Made by a program: the position numbers and the translations under genes
The notes under the pieces: model-generated
Databases searched by the model: none
Seen by the model: only the letters and a program-made list of their open reading frames with translations
Told to the model about the DNA's origin: nothing
Shown here: positions 44,504 to 55,550 of the stretch, in pieces
Position numbering within the stretch: position 1 is the stretch's first letter
How the letters are laid out: each line of letters starts with the position of its first letter
NCBI GenBank assembly: GCA_039090855.1
Contig: CM077005.1
Coordinates: 19,321,921 to 19,385,920, forward strand
Direction: 5' to 3'
DNA from: Macrothele yani
Lineage: Eukaryota > Arthropoda > Arachnida > Araneae > Macrothelidae
Length of the DNA stretch: 64,000 bases

Positions 44504-45605
44504 ATCATCATCATCATCCATTATCAATCCACTGCTGGACGAAGGTCTCCCCAAGTTTCCTCCACAACGGTCTGTCTTGTGCCAGTCTCCTCCATGTCAC
44601 CCCTGCATACTTTCGAATTTCATCCACCCATCTCCCATGTGGTCTTCTTCTGGGTCTTTTCCTGTCCCTTGGAATCCAATCTAAAATTTCGGCTGTCCAT
44701 CGATGATCTGTCCTTCTGGCAGTAATGTCCAGCCCATTGCCATTTCAGGGATTTAACTCTGATCATGATGTCTTCCACTCTTGTCATTTTTCGGATCCAC
44801 GAGTTCCTCTTCTTATCTCTCCTGGTTACACCAAGTATGCACCTCTCCATGCTGCTTTGAGTTGTCTGCAGCCTTTGTATGTCTCTTTTAGTTAAGGTCC
44901 ACGTCTCTGCACCATACGTAAGCACTGGAAAGATGCATTGATCAAACACTTTTCTTTTAAGACATAATGGCATATTGCTCTTGAAAATTATGCTGTTTCT
45001 TCCAAAAGCTCTCTAGGCAAGTTTTGTACGCCGATTAATTTCTTCATCAATGTGACCCTCACTTGATATCTGCTGTCCAAGATAAACGTACGTGTCTGTT
45101 ATCTCCAGCTTTTCTCCATCAATCGATAAATCTTCATTTCTTGTAAAAGCATTGAACATCACTTTTGTCTTCTGAAAGTTCATTTTTAATCCCACTTCTT
45201 TACTCTTGTCAGCAAGTTCCTGGATCATACTCTGCAGCTCTGATGGGGTAGTTGCAAAAATGACTACGTCATCAGCAAAACGAAGGTGGGTTAGATAATC
45301 TCCATTAATCTTTATCCCCTTGTTTTCCCAGCTCAGTGACTGAAAAACACCCTCCAATGTGGCATTAAAGAGCTTCGTAGATATGGTGTCACCTTGTCTC
45401 ACTCCCTTTCCAATTTTTATGTGTGTTGTATTTTCAAACAGTCTAATCTTTGCACTTGCATTTTCATAGATGTTATTAATAATATTAATGTATGCATCTT
45501 CAATACCGCAGGTTTTCAGAGCCATTGTAACTGCTGATGGTTTCACCGAATCAAAGGCTTTTTCATAATCGATAAAAGCCATGCACAATGGAAGTTCATA
45601 TTCCC
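44504..45605 (-). pseudogene. RTE-type LINE copy C, strongly 5'-truncated
   Basis: The minus-strand sequence starts at REYELPLCMAF (residue 623 equivalent) and runs to the 3' tail. It has a stop near 45012 (GCC to TAG-type change in KLAWRAF) and the same one-base insertion giving GHYCQKDRSSMD as copy B. Copies B and C therefore form an inverted repeat of ~1.1 kb with almost no spacer (GATGATATATCATCATC). FADD is retained. Confidence 0.92.
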
Positions 45606-45990
45606 TATATATATGTATTACTTTCATCAAACGCGAAAATAATTCTTTTTTGTTTATAACAACTGTCATTTTTGTGAAACGTTTCGGGTATTCAGGTGTC
45701 CATTTAATTCGACTTTTACCCTCTACAAGAGAGGTTACCTGTGTTTTTGTAAGTATGTTTCGAAAGCATTTGTCATTTTTTTTTCAATTTTTGATTTTTC
45801 GTATTTTGTTTTTTTACCTTAATTTTCAGTTCTCTGATTTGTTTAAATATACGCCGGCGCGAACTATTTCATCTTCTGGCTTTGCTAGAAAAACTCTTTA
45901 AAATATCATTTTTTTCCTGTTTTCAGAAAGTTTAGCTCTTTTTCCGTTATTGACAATTTGTCATTTAAAAAACTTATTTTTTTTTAACAT
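45606..45990. other. AT-rich unassigned sequence
   Basis: Poly-T runs and no recognised feature. Confidence 0.4.
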
Positions 45991-45995
45991 AGATT

Positions 45996-46439
45996 TCACG
46001 CAGAAAGTTGTCTCTTCATCTGATGCAGGTTGAATTTGGGCCATATTTTCTGCAAAAGACCTTTTTTGGGACTAAGATTTTTAAGTTTATCAAAAGCATT
46101 ATGCAGTATTTTTCTCCTTCTTTGTCTTTCACCTCTTGCAGTGACATTTTCAACGTTTGATCTCGGTAAATTGACTGTTGGTATAGCCGACGATTTCAAT
46201 ATCTTTCTCACTGGTTAACCAAGCAGGCGATTCATCATATCGTCTTCGTACTTACTATTTAAAAAGTGCTCACTGCAAAATCTGGCATTTTTCAAATTAA
46301 ACGAATCTGCTCTGCAACACCTGTTAACCCAGTTTTTTGTAACTACTGGGTCGCTTCTAGGGAAACAGTGAAAACTTATGTTTCGCCCTTTCGTATTCCC
46401 GCAGGTACTTCGGCACATAGCAACAGCGCAAGAAGCCAT
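45996..46439 (-). pseudogene. THAP-domain fragment, P-element-like or THAP-gene relic
   Basis: The minus-strand frame from 46439 reads MASCAVAMC, FHCFPRSD, NWVNRCCRADSF, NARFCSEHF: a THAP C2CH zinc finger with the paired cysteines, the conserved tryptophan and the C-x2-H end. One in-frame TAA after NRLLG interrupts it; reading continues PVRKILKSSAIPTVNLP, which matches the AVPT-type tail after the finger, then a basic stretch (RGERQRRRKILHNAF) to 45996. THAP fingers bind DNA in P-element transposases and host regulators. No catalytic region follows. It may be a fragment of a P-type element or of a THAP gene. Confidence 0.8.
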
Positions 46440-48520
46440 TGTACGAAAACGATGTGCAAAAAATTAAAAAAAAGAATTCGATGTCAAAAATACAACCTAA
46501 TAAACAGCAGATAACTAATGCGAATGCAACAAACGTGGGTTAACAGCATCTACCGAGCGCTTTACATCAACTAATTGTTAACTTCATATAATTTTTTCCA
46601 AAGCATCTTTTTATTTTTATTATTACTTATTTCTTGTGATGTCAGTTGTTGAGAAAGTTGTGGGTATCAAAATCCTGTTTACTTTTAGGAATCTAATTAT
46701 AATTTTTTTATTCTTTTGTTTTTTATTTTATAGCATTTTGGATAAAACTTTTTTCACCACAAAGCATAAGACTTTGTAGTACTTTGGTACTGTTATTCAT
46801 GTTTAAAATCTCTCTTAGGCGGCTAGGTTGCTTGGCAACGTGTTTTTTAGCTGAATAATTCTGATGGCTTATTCAGACACTCTCACAACTTGTGGTATAT
46901 ATATATTTAGGTGAAACTATTTCGAGGCAAGGGGTCTTGCCCCCGAAATTGTTCTACCCAACCCCTAAATACGATCCTGCTTTTAGCCTTATGAATCATG
47001 GTAAAGAGTTGCTACGATGATATGATTATCATATTGAGAAGTATTCGAGGAAAAAAAGTGAATGAGTCATTACTCGCATTAGGGTGGTAATCACTGTTGT
47101 AAGCATGTTGCATTTTCCGAACAGATTTCTGTTTTTTACGAAGACGTTTGGTTGATTCGTGAAAATGAAAACAAGGTATTTACTGCGTATTCTTTAGTAT
47201 TCGGTCAAAGAGGCAGTTTCTGGGGACAGATCTCGGGCTGCCGTCTTGGTAGGTCCGTAGGAGGCCAGCAGCAAGTGTGATTTATGTGCGTCGGAGACTG
47301 GCGGAAATGGGGAAACTGGATAATTTTTTGAAAGTGTTTATGTGAGAGAGATCAGAACTGTGTCAGAGTTCGCAACTTTTGCTTGTTGAGAAGTGGGAAA
47401 GGGCACTTCAGCAGAAAAATTGACGATGTTTGTGTTTCTTAAACTGAAAGCTTTCTACCGTAGAGAGTGAAATTGCTTAACAGTATTGTAGGAAAGGGCG
47501 GTTCTACGGCAGTGGAGTGGTCAGTGTTAACCTCCATAACCCCACGATGCTCGTTTTTCCTCCAATCAGTTTGATTCGTTCACTTTTTTTTTTTAACACT
47601 ATGATAGTTTATGATTTTGCAAAATTTTGATAAGTGGCAAAATGAATGTGTTTAATTTATTGAAGAGGGTGATTTTTGGAAAACTCGAATTTGAAAAACA
47701 GTGAAAATCTCATAAAATAGCACGAGAAAATAATTTCACTAAAAAGTCAGTTTTCAAACACATCGGAAATCTAAAAAGAGCTAAATATTTCACTTGAAAA
47801 ATGACAAGGTAAGTTTTTTTGAAAGTTTGTGATTGACAATGTCTGTTTTTTCTAATTCGTGTTTTCTATAAACCGTCCTCTAGTTGAAATGAAGTGACAC
47901 AAATTTAGCCCTAGGCGAAAATTAACTTTCTCAAAACGAACTGTTTCTAAAATGAAGTTATAGTGACCCATCCGTGAAACTCTAGAAGCAGGCGTGCCAA
48001 ACATTGTGAATGACTCAATCGTCAGCCGAGAGATTATCTCCCCCCTCCCCCTCCACTCCATAACAAGCTCGGCGCTTGATGAAACAGTTCGTGAAGGCAT
48101 CCTGGTATCCCAAATATAAAGTGTGAATCCTCATACAACGTCTGTAGAGCGGGGCACATCTACTTTCAAACTTTGCACAGCTGTGGAACGCCTACTTTCG
48201 AATCGTTTCAAACATACCCGAACGTTGTTAAAAAATCTATAAAAAAAAAGAAATTTTCAGAAATAAAAAAAACAATTTAAAACAGAATAAGATATAATAA
48301 AATTTTTTGAGTTGGGGACATTGAATTATTTGCGAGAGAAAAAAACAAAGCAGAGCAGAAGAAATAATGCTTGAACGAATTACGAATGCAATCAGCTTCG
48401 AATATTCCTTCGCTAACATACATTAAACCGCTTCAAACAAAAGTCACCGAACGTCGTTAAATAAAAGTTTATTAAGTGCAGGCGCGGAGGCCCCGTGATG
48501 ATAATAATAATTAAAACATC
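46440..48520. other. AT-rich unassigned sequence
   Basis: Short minus-strand frames (47852-48100, 48237-48419) carry no recognised domain. Repeats and RNA genes were not seen. Confidence 0.4.
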
Positions 48521-48769
48521 ATATACACTGCTGGCCACCCAAAATGCAACACTAAGAAAGAAGCATCCGATTGGCCTGAAATTCGCAGCATGCGTCGCCC
48601 GCGAGAGGACATGCAAACGAATTGCATTGCAGGGCATATGCAAATCATGTGCGCCCGGCACGCCACCGAGAAGCACTGTAAGAAGGGTGCATAGAAGGTG
48701 GGGTGTAAGTAGTGGAAGTGTGTTGTGCTGCCGGATCGGTGCGTAGGAAGCTTCCTGATTCCTCGTCGC

Positions 48770-50105
48770 AGAATATGCCAGTCATTCCAGCACGTTTCGG
48801 AGTTCGACACAGGACGAATAGGGGCTTATCGCGACAGCGGTTTATCGTACCGAGACATCGGGCCCCCGTGTGGGACAACATCCAGCCTCAGTGAGGCGAG
48901 TATGGATTCGGTTGGTGCAGGAGGTACGGACGGACCGACGTGAGCGGGTGCCGCAGCCGCGGCACACCACCGAACCAGAGGACCGGCATGTTGTGCGGCG
49001 GGCATTGACGGCCTGAGCCGCCACATCACGAACGTTAACGCAGGAATTAGGGTGTGTTACGCAACAACCTGTGTCAGCACGTACCGTTCGACGTCGTCTG
49101 CAGGAGCGGGGACTTGTCGCACGGCGCCCATTGCTTAGATTACAATTGACGTTACGCCGCCCCGGTGGCGCAGTGGTCTAAGCGATGGCCTCTGATCATT
49201 CGTCCGAGCGGGGTCCGGGTTCGAATCCCGGTGAGGCATGGATGTTGTGTTTGTCTTTACGGCACTGGCTCTCTCCCTTCCCTGGAACCAGTGACCCTAA
49301 ATTAGGGACGGGCGACTGCTTACAGCCCATTGAGTTGCTCACGGTGGTCGTTAAATCTCCACACAAAAAAAAAAAATTGACGTTACACCAACGGCGAGTG
49401 CGGCGGCAGTGGGCCATTGAACGCCGCACCTGGACTACGGAATGGCACGACATTGTCTTCTCCGACGAATCCCGCTTCTGCCTGCAACACCACGGTGGTC
49501 GGATTCGCGTGTGGCGGCACCGCTGTGAGAGACTGTGTGATGCCTGCATTATGCATCGCTATATCGGTCCGTCGCTTGGCGTTATGGTTTGGGGCGCAAT
49601 TGGATATGACACCTGCACCCCTCTGGTACGCATCGCCGGTACACTCAACAGCCACCGCTACATCTCCGACGTTTTGGAGCCTGTAGTCCTACCTTACCTG
49701 CAGGACCTGCTAGCGGCCACGTCTCAACAGGACAATGCGCGCCCGCACGTGGCACGCATCGTGCAACAATTCTTCACGGCCCACCAGGTGTCACTGCTGC
49801 CGTGGCCCGCCTCTTCTTCCGATATGTCGCCCATCGAACACGTCTGGTTGCTGATCGGCAACCGAGTGGCCCGGCAAGCACCACCCGCGGCTACGCCTGA
49901 TGAACTGTGGCAACGCGTGGAAGCAGCCTGGACCGACATACTCCAAGCCCTCATCCAAAGCCTCTTTCGTTCGATGCCGCGGCGTGTAGCGGCCGTTATG
50001 CCAGCCATGGGGGCCACACGAACTATTGATGCCTGCGTGTTCCGCAAGTCGCACGGGCCTGTAAGCTCAATCGTTTCATCTTTGTATCTGTTATGTGTCC
50101 AGTAA
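48770..50105 (+). pseudogene. Tc1-like transposase, SINE-interrupted
   Basis: The N-terminal helix-turn-helix region (FDTGRIGAYRDSGLSYRDIG) is readable but shifts frame near 48890. The C-terminal catalytic half (49378-50105) is uninterrupted: TLHQRRVRRQW, IVFSDESRFCLQHH with the first Asp, VMVWGAIGYD, TSQQDNARPHVARIV with the second Asp, and PASSSDMSPIEHVW with the Glu of DD34E. It ends SSLYLLCVQ. The SINE insertion and the N-terminal frameshifts inactivate it. Note that an ATG inside the SINE (49185) opens a frame continuous with the catalytic half for 306 codons. Confidence 0.92.
49156..49374 (+). mobile_element. SINE family 1 inserted in the Tc1-like transposase
   Basis: Full family structure from CCGCCCCGGTGGCGCAGTGG to poly-A. 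Perfect 12 bp TSD AATTGACGTTAC at 49144-49155 and 49375-49386. It therefore postdates the Tc1 insertion. Confidence 0.95.
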
Positions 50106-50165
50106 ATCTGGCTTTGCCATCGCATGTCCTTCTTGGTGTTGCATTTTGTGGTTTCCAGCAGTGTA

Positions 50166-50660
50166 TAATGTGCTTCACCATGCTTGTGTAAGAAAATCAT
50201 GCTATGCTTGTAACGTATACTCTATATTCACTTTCCTTTTGATTTTACTATCTCTGGTTATTTTATTTTACTATGTGAATTATCTTCTTACTGAACGAGA
50301 TATTATTTCACCCGCTGAATGAGATCTGGCAATGAGTGTAAGTCATGACGTGGTGGTAGCCAGTATAAATAGGCGCGTTCAACGATACCCAAGGAGAGCG
50401 TTTGTTGTTGTAAGGAGAGCGTTTGTTGTTGTAAGGAGAGAGCGTTTGTTGTTGTAAGGAGATCGTTTGTTGTTGTACGGAGAGCGTTTGTTGTTGTACG
50501 GAGAGTGTTGGTTTATGTGAAAGAGAGCGTTTGTTTATGAGTATAGAGCTCCGTTCATGTGCAAGGAGCTACGTGTTATTTGAGTAGCTGTGTGTGATGA
50601 TACCAGTAGAAGTTCATAATAAAAGGTTTTACATAAGTACGTCTTTCTCAGTTCATAGTA
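50166..50660 (+). promoter_or_regulatory. Promoter-like TATA box, 22 bp repeats and polyadenylation signal (possible solo LTR)
   Basis: TATAAATA at 50364-50371 lies ~25 bp before a tandem repeat that leads to AATAAA at 50618-50623. This order resembles a retroviral-type LTR or a small transcription unit. I found no matching second LTR, primer-binding site or gag/pol sequence, so the reading is tentative. Confidence 0.3.
50388..50540 (+). repeat. ~22 bp minisatellite, about six units
   Basis: AAGGAGAGCGTTTGTTGTTGT repeats from 50391 with unit lengths of 21-24 bp; later units drift to (C)GGAGAGTGTTGGTTTATGTG. Confidence 0.9.
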
Positions 50661-52920
50661 CTGTCAGACCTCTGTCTGGCTGTTAGGTTTATGTCATTAG
50701 TTTATTACTATTAACAACCAGCGTTAAGACTTTATTCATCCTAATTACTGCTACAACATTACTACCAGTTATAAGTTTGTTCAATACTATTACTACACTA
50801 CTAGCAGGAGACTTTATTCATGATCTTAATTAACTAGTAACAACAACCATTTGAATTCACTATTTGAAGCTTAGTACAAGCATATAATTCAGTAGCAGAA
50901 GCATTATACTTAGCTTAGTTGAAAGCTTTATTCATTATAATTAGCTTAGCTGGTAAAAGAGTTTATTCATTATATGCTGAAAAGACACAATTTGTTTAAC
51001 CCCTTAAATAAGCTTCGAAAAAAAAAAAACCTACGTGCCAAATGGTCTAAGCTAAACACTTTTTTATGCAACCTCTTCCCCCTGACTTTTTAAGTTAAGC
51101 TGTGCCCATTTCGACTTATTCCTTGTGTCGCACCGGGCATTCGATAATTGTAATTGAATAGCGCTGCAATAAAACGAGTGCTTTCTGCTGGTGCGTATTC
51201 CAGTATGTCCTGCAGGCGCACTTTTTTTGTTCTGACAGCGGTACCCGAGGGGTGACAATTACATCAAAGGCATGTTGTTTTTCAAGTAAACTGTCATTCC
51301 AAAATAAAACTTTGTTCGCTAGCGTTACCATGCCAGCAATTTAAGCAAAGCCGCGAGGTGAAATGTAGGAGGTGTCTTTTTTTTTTCCTACTACGACATT
51401 CGAAGATTGTCAGGGATGCTCACGCAATTCAGATAACGCTGTCTTGAAGTTTCCTTTCAAGACCTCCAACGGCTGAAACGATAGGGGTGAGCGGTTATGT
51501 ACGGTTCTCTTTTTCAGTACCGTCTTGTGTGTCAGCCATTGCCTAGATTTGTTCTTTCGTTTTTGTTGTTCGAAATAACAGCGGGAACACATCTGAGCAG
51601 CACAATTTCAGCTGGGAATATTTTACTTCAGCAACGGGTTTCACGTATAACTGCAAAATCATCGGTTTGAATAGACGTATCATATAAGGAATTTATGTAA
51701 AAAAATGTAGCGGCATAAAGAAACATATTCTAATCTCAAGAAAAGGCTCAGCCAAAAAAGTTATAGGGAGAGAAAACAGAAAGCTTTGAAAAAGTTCTTA
51801 TTTCAAAGCTTTCTGTTTTCTCTCCCTCTGTTTTCTCTTCGTCGCTTAATAAGTAAGTGGTATAAATCAAAGAAAGAAATCAATAAAACTAAATTTTCCT
51901 TTTGTAATTGCAAGAATGTATTTTTTAAACAAGTGACCTAGAGAACTTGAACTTTGTTGTTCTAAAGTTAAATCATTAAGTTTCACGTAAGAAAACATTT
52001 TTATGTTGCTTTATTTATAAATTCCTCAAAGATATTTTTTTCCATTAGTGTACTGAATACAGTGGCGCACCCACAGGGAGGGTCAATGCCCCCCCTCCTT
52101 GCTGACAGAGTGAAAAATTATTACGTCGAAGTTTGAAACAAAAAGTCACGATACGCGATCGACATATACTTCTTAATCATGTACTGTATAAATATAACAT
52201 ACAATAATTATAATGGAGTAAGTTCTGTTAAATAAATTTAGAAAAATCTAACAGAAAAAGAATTTCATGTACTGCTTCTAATTTAACTTTCTTGTACTGT
52301 AATATTACTAGTAACTGGATAAGAAGAAATTTAAGAAATTTACAAGTCAGACTCCTTAATTGTTATGGCACCTGACTGATTTTCCCGGTAAATTTAAGGG
52401 CGGTCGCCACCACCTTGGGAGAATTCTGTGAACTACGCGCCCCCCCCCCCTGTGGGAAATTTCTGTGTGCGCTAACTGACTGAATATGTATATTCGAATT
52501 ACCAGTTCGAATAACTGACTGCACGGAAAACTGAACTCATGCAATCTGAGAGCCATGAAGTTGCTCTGCATAAAAAAGGGAAAATGTAGCGTTATATTTC
52601 CTCATACATGGGTAATTGTGCACAAAAATGTATTTTTCCTGCCTTATAATAATTAAGTAATTTTTGTGATTTTTCAAGGCCTACAACTGGCCACAAACGC
52701 GTTAGAGGGCCGCATAAAAGTTTTTTTTTTTGTTTCTACTTGTTCACCTCCCCGTAGGCTGGCCACAAAAACGTTAGATGGTCGTACAAAAAATACTTCT
52801 GATTTCACTGTGTTCACTTCCCCGTAGGTGACTTGAAAAGATTACAGTTTTGTTGCAGTCCTCTCATCGTGCTTGTGGCACTTTGGTGAAATGAGAAAAT
52901 AATTACACGTATTAAATTAC
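50660..52920. other. Unassigned sequence with one perfect hairpin
   Basis: No gene or repeat family is recognised except the hairpin at 51765-51827, listed separately. Short minus-strand frames (51064-51331, 51410-51592, 52356-52571) are unsupported. A weak direct repeat CTTCCCCGTAGG(C/T)/GGCCACAAA lies near 52690-52830. Confidence 0.4.
51765..51827. repeat. Perfect 27 bp hairpin with 9-base loop
   Basis: AGGGAGAGAAAACAGAAAGC continuing TTTGAAA is followed after AAGTTCTTA by its exact inverse complement. It could be a hairpin RNA source, a protein-binding palindrome or an inverted duplication scar. Confidence 0.93.
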
Positions 52921-52936
52921 TTGTATTTGAAAGGAT

Positions 52937-53125
52937 ATCAATATCATCATCAACCATTTTCACTCCACTACTGCATGGAAGTCTCCTCAAGTCAGCTTTC
53001 TCTCTGGAGCCAGGCTCCTGCATGTCATTCCGACTTTCTATTGAATTTCACTCACCCATCTTGCACGTATCTATCTCCTCGGTGTTTTTCCCGTCCCTTG
53101 GAATCCAGTCTAGTGTTTTAAAGTT
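52937..53125 (-). mobile_element. RTE-type LINE 3' end, diverged fragment
   Basis: On plus, ATCATCATCAACCATTTTCA, then a block ending CGTCCCTTGGAATCCAGTCTA, follow the order of the copy A 3' end but with much divergence. About 190 bp remains. Confidence 0.75.
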
Positions 53126-53787
53126 GTCATACGGTGAGCAGTTTTACACACACACACGCGCGCATCCAGGAAATCTCCAAAACTGAAAAACCAAAAAAAA
53201 TAAAAAAATAAAGAAAACGCGAGGAGTCAGGAACGATGGCTGTCGCGATTAGAGTTAGTGTTGGTTTCTGAACGATTAGAGTCAGCGGGCACTACGTATG
53301 CTACACTGAGAACTGGGGTTAGACTTGTTTATAAGGAGTCTCTAATCCGGGACCAACAGATTAACGAGACTTCCAAACCTCGGGTAATCGTTAGTGATTC
53401 AGTAGGACTTGAATCCAGTACTTATAAGGTCCCAAGCTGAGAGGGCAGTTCCCTTCCAATTTAGGGATTTTCACGAAGTAAAAAGCCGGGCAATTAGAAC
53501 CTCCGCCATCAGAATGAATATTCAATCTTATAACAATCTAACCGCTCACCCACCTCATGCGTATACTACTCCCCCACCCTTTACGGTTCCCACATAGCTA
53601 TTTATCAAGGGCACGAGACAAGGTTTCTATGTTTAAAAATGCGTGCTCGTAAATCAGGGACAAAAAAATTCGTTTCTGTAGTTCCCACTGCTAAAATTAG
53701 TACGTAAATTCCGGGTCAAAAGAGTGCTAGTATAAAATAGGAAAAAAGAAGTACCCGTATGCCATACCGGCCCATTTCGAGCACTGC

Positions 53788-53949
53788 ACCATCATCGTCA
53801 ACCATTATCAATCGACTGCTGGATGAAGATCTCCCCAAGTTCCTTCCACAACTGTCTGCTTTGAACCTGTCTCCATGTTACTCCGGCATGCTTTCGAATT
53901 TCATCCATTCATCTCACATGTGGTCTGGGTCTTTCTCTGTCTCTCGGAA
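53788..53949 (-). mobile_element. RTE-type LINE 3' end, left piece of a split fragment
   Basis: On plus, CATCATCGTCAACCATTATC ... GGATGAAGATCTCCCCAAGT ... TTTCGAATTTCATCCA matches the LINE 3' end in reverse. It breaks at TCTCTCGGAA, where the giant fold-back element starts, and resumes at 58660. Confidence 0.82.
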
Positions 53950-54061
53950 GAAGTATAAAAGGGGTGTTCTAGCATACATAGTATAAAAGGGGTGTTCTAG
54001 CATTTCGTCTATAAGTACCGCGCATAGCGCGGGGGTGTGGCAAGTAGGGAAGCTCGTGTCA

Positions 54062-54250
54062 CCGCCCCCGGTGGCGCAGTGGTCGAAACGATGGCTTCTG
54101 ACGATTCGTCCGAGATGGGTCCGGGTCTGAATCTCGGTGTGACATGGATGTGTGTTGTCTTACGGCACTGGCTCTCGTCCTTCCCTGGAGCCAGTAGCCC
54201 TAAATTAGGAAAGGGCGACTGCTTATGACCCATTGAGTTGCTCACGGGTG
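54062..54250 (+). mobile_element. SINE family 1, 3'-truncated copy in the left arm
   Basis: Head GGTGGCGCAGTGGTCGAAAC and body up to TGAGTTGCTCACGG are present; the poly-A end is missing. The corresponding right-arm position has no SINE, so it arrived after the arms formed. Confidence 0.85.
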
Positions 54251-54516
54251 GTCGTGGCCGGAAAGCGCGAGCTGAATGTAGTGCGCTGGGCTGGGTCGAC
54301 TAATGAATAACTTCCGACCACTTGCGGAGTCTGCTCCGATGATGTCACTTTTTTACTTAAAGTTCATGGAGTGCAATGTTCGATGTAGGAGCGTGATCGA
54401 GTGTTGGGCTTTGAAAGCGACTCTTATATATACTGCTCTCTGGTGTCTGTTTTAGAAGAATTTTATTTTTTCTTTGTTTTAGAAATTCCGAGGGAATTCA
54501 CTTCCAAGCGTGTAGG

Positions 54517-54734
54517 GCCGTTCCGGTGGCGCATTGGTCTAAGGCGCTGGCCTCTGATCATTCGTCCGGAAGGGGTCCGGGTTCGAATCCCGGTCAGGCA
54601 TGGATGTTGTGTTTGATTTACGGCACTGGCTCTCTCCCTTCCCTGGAACTAGTGACCCTAAATTAGGGACGGGCGACTGCTTATAGCCCATTGAGTTGCT
54701 CACGGTGGTCGTTAAACCTCCAATCAAAAAAAAA
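54517..54734 (+). mobile_element. SINE family 1, full-length copy in the left arm
   Basis: Complete SINE with poly-A tail and the perfect 11 bp TSD AAGCGTGTAGG at 54506-54516 and 54735-54745. Absent from the right arm. Confidence 0.94.
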
Positions 54735-54814
54735 AAGCGTGTAGGAAATTTTTATTGACTTTGCATGTCAGAGTAATGACTTCACGGCGCGAGAAATCTT
54801 TTCAGCACGAGTGG

Positions 54815-54890
54815 AAAATGTTCGGTTGGCCAGGCTTGAACCTGCGCTCCCCTGTATGAGAAGCGGACGTCTTAACCACGGTACCAATAG
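54815..54890 (-). other. tRNA-like block in the left arm of the fold-back element
   Basis: On minus: GGTACCGTGGTTAAGACGTC (box A-like) to GCAGGTTCAAGCCTGGCC (box B and T-arm-like). An inverse copy lies at about 58150-58230 in the right arm with more mismatches. No convincing full cloverleaf; likely a tRNA-derived relic. Confidence 0.5.
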
Positions 54891-55369
54891 AACATTAAAA
54901 TCGATTAGGAATCTCACGATTCGAAACATCACATCTGTAAAGACTAACTCTTCAATGCTTGCTTTATTAAATCAATATTTGAATGGAACGAATGTTTTTC
55001 GTCAAAGTCAATATTTAAAATCTTCATTTTTCTAAACGGCGAAATTTGAATTCATAAATTTTCTTCAGGTCAGTTTTCCCTTTCATGAAATTTTGGGTCA
55101 GTTTTTCCTTTCATGAAATTTCATCAGGTCAGTTTTTGAAACGTTTATTTTTCTAAAAGTCAATATTTGAAACGCTCATTTTTCATAAAGTTCGTTTTCG
55201 TTTCGTATAAATTTTAACAAGTCAAAAAATGGTTTTGTTGTTTTCACTAAGAGAACGATTTTTTAAATTTCGTTTTCTTAAAATCACAAAAAAATCATAG
55301 AATAATATGGGAAATGCCATCCACTCAAAGTCAGTTTTTGATCATCTTATGTTTTATTATGTTTTAATA

Positions 55370-55550
55370 AAAGTCAATGGTTGAAACGTTCGTTTTTCTA
55401 AAAGTCAGTATTTGAAAAGTTCATTTTTCTGAAAGTCAGTGTTTGAAACGTTCGTTTTTCTAAAAGTCAGTATTTGAAAAGTTCATTTTTCTGAAAGTCA
55501 GTGTTTGAAAAGTTCGTTTTTCTAAAAGTCAGTATTTGAAACTCTTATGT
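55370..55550. repeat. 31 bp tandem repeats in the fold-back arm
   Basis: Alternating units AAAGTCAGTATTTGAAAAGT and AAAGTCAGTGTTTGAAACGT, each 31 bp, repeat about six times (62 bp dimers). Related but fewer and more diverged units occur at 57650-57760 in the other arm. Arms built of short tandem repeats are a hallmark of Drosophila fold-back elements. Confidence 0.85.

Larger units (their letters stand above)
48526..50163 (+). mobile_element. Tc1-like transposon (copy 1) with inverted ends and TA target
   Basis: The left end CACTGCTGGCCACCCAAAAT and right end (inverse) CACTGCTGGAAACCACAAAA are followed by GCAACAC, making ~28 bp imperfect inverted repeats. TA flanks both sides (48524-48525, 50164-50165), the Tc1/mariner target. 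A SINE family 1 copy is inserted inside. Both ends survive, so the length without the SINE would be about 1.4 kb. Confidence 0.92.
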
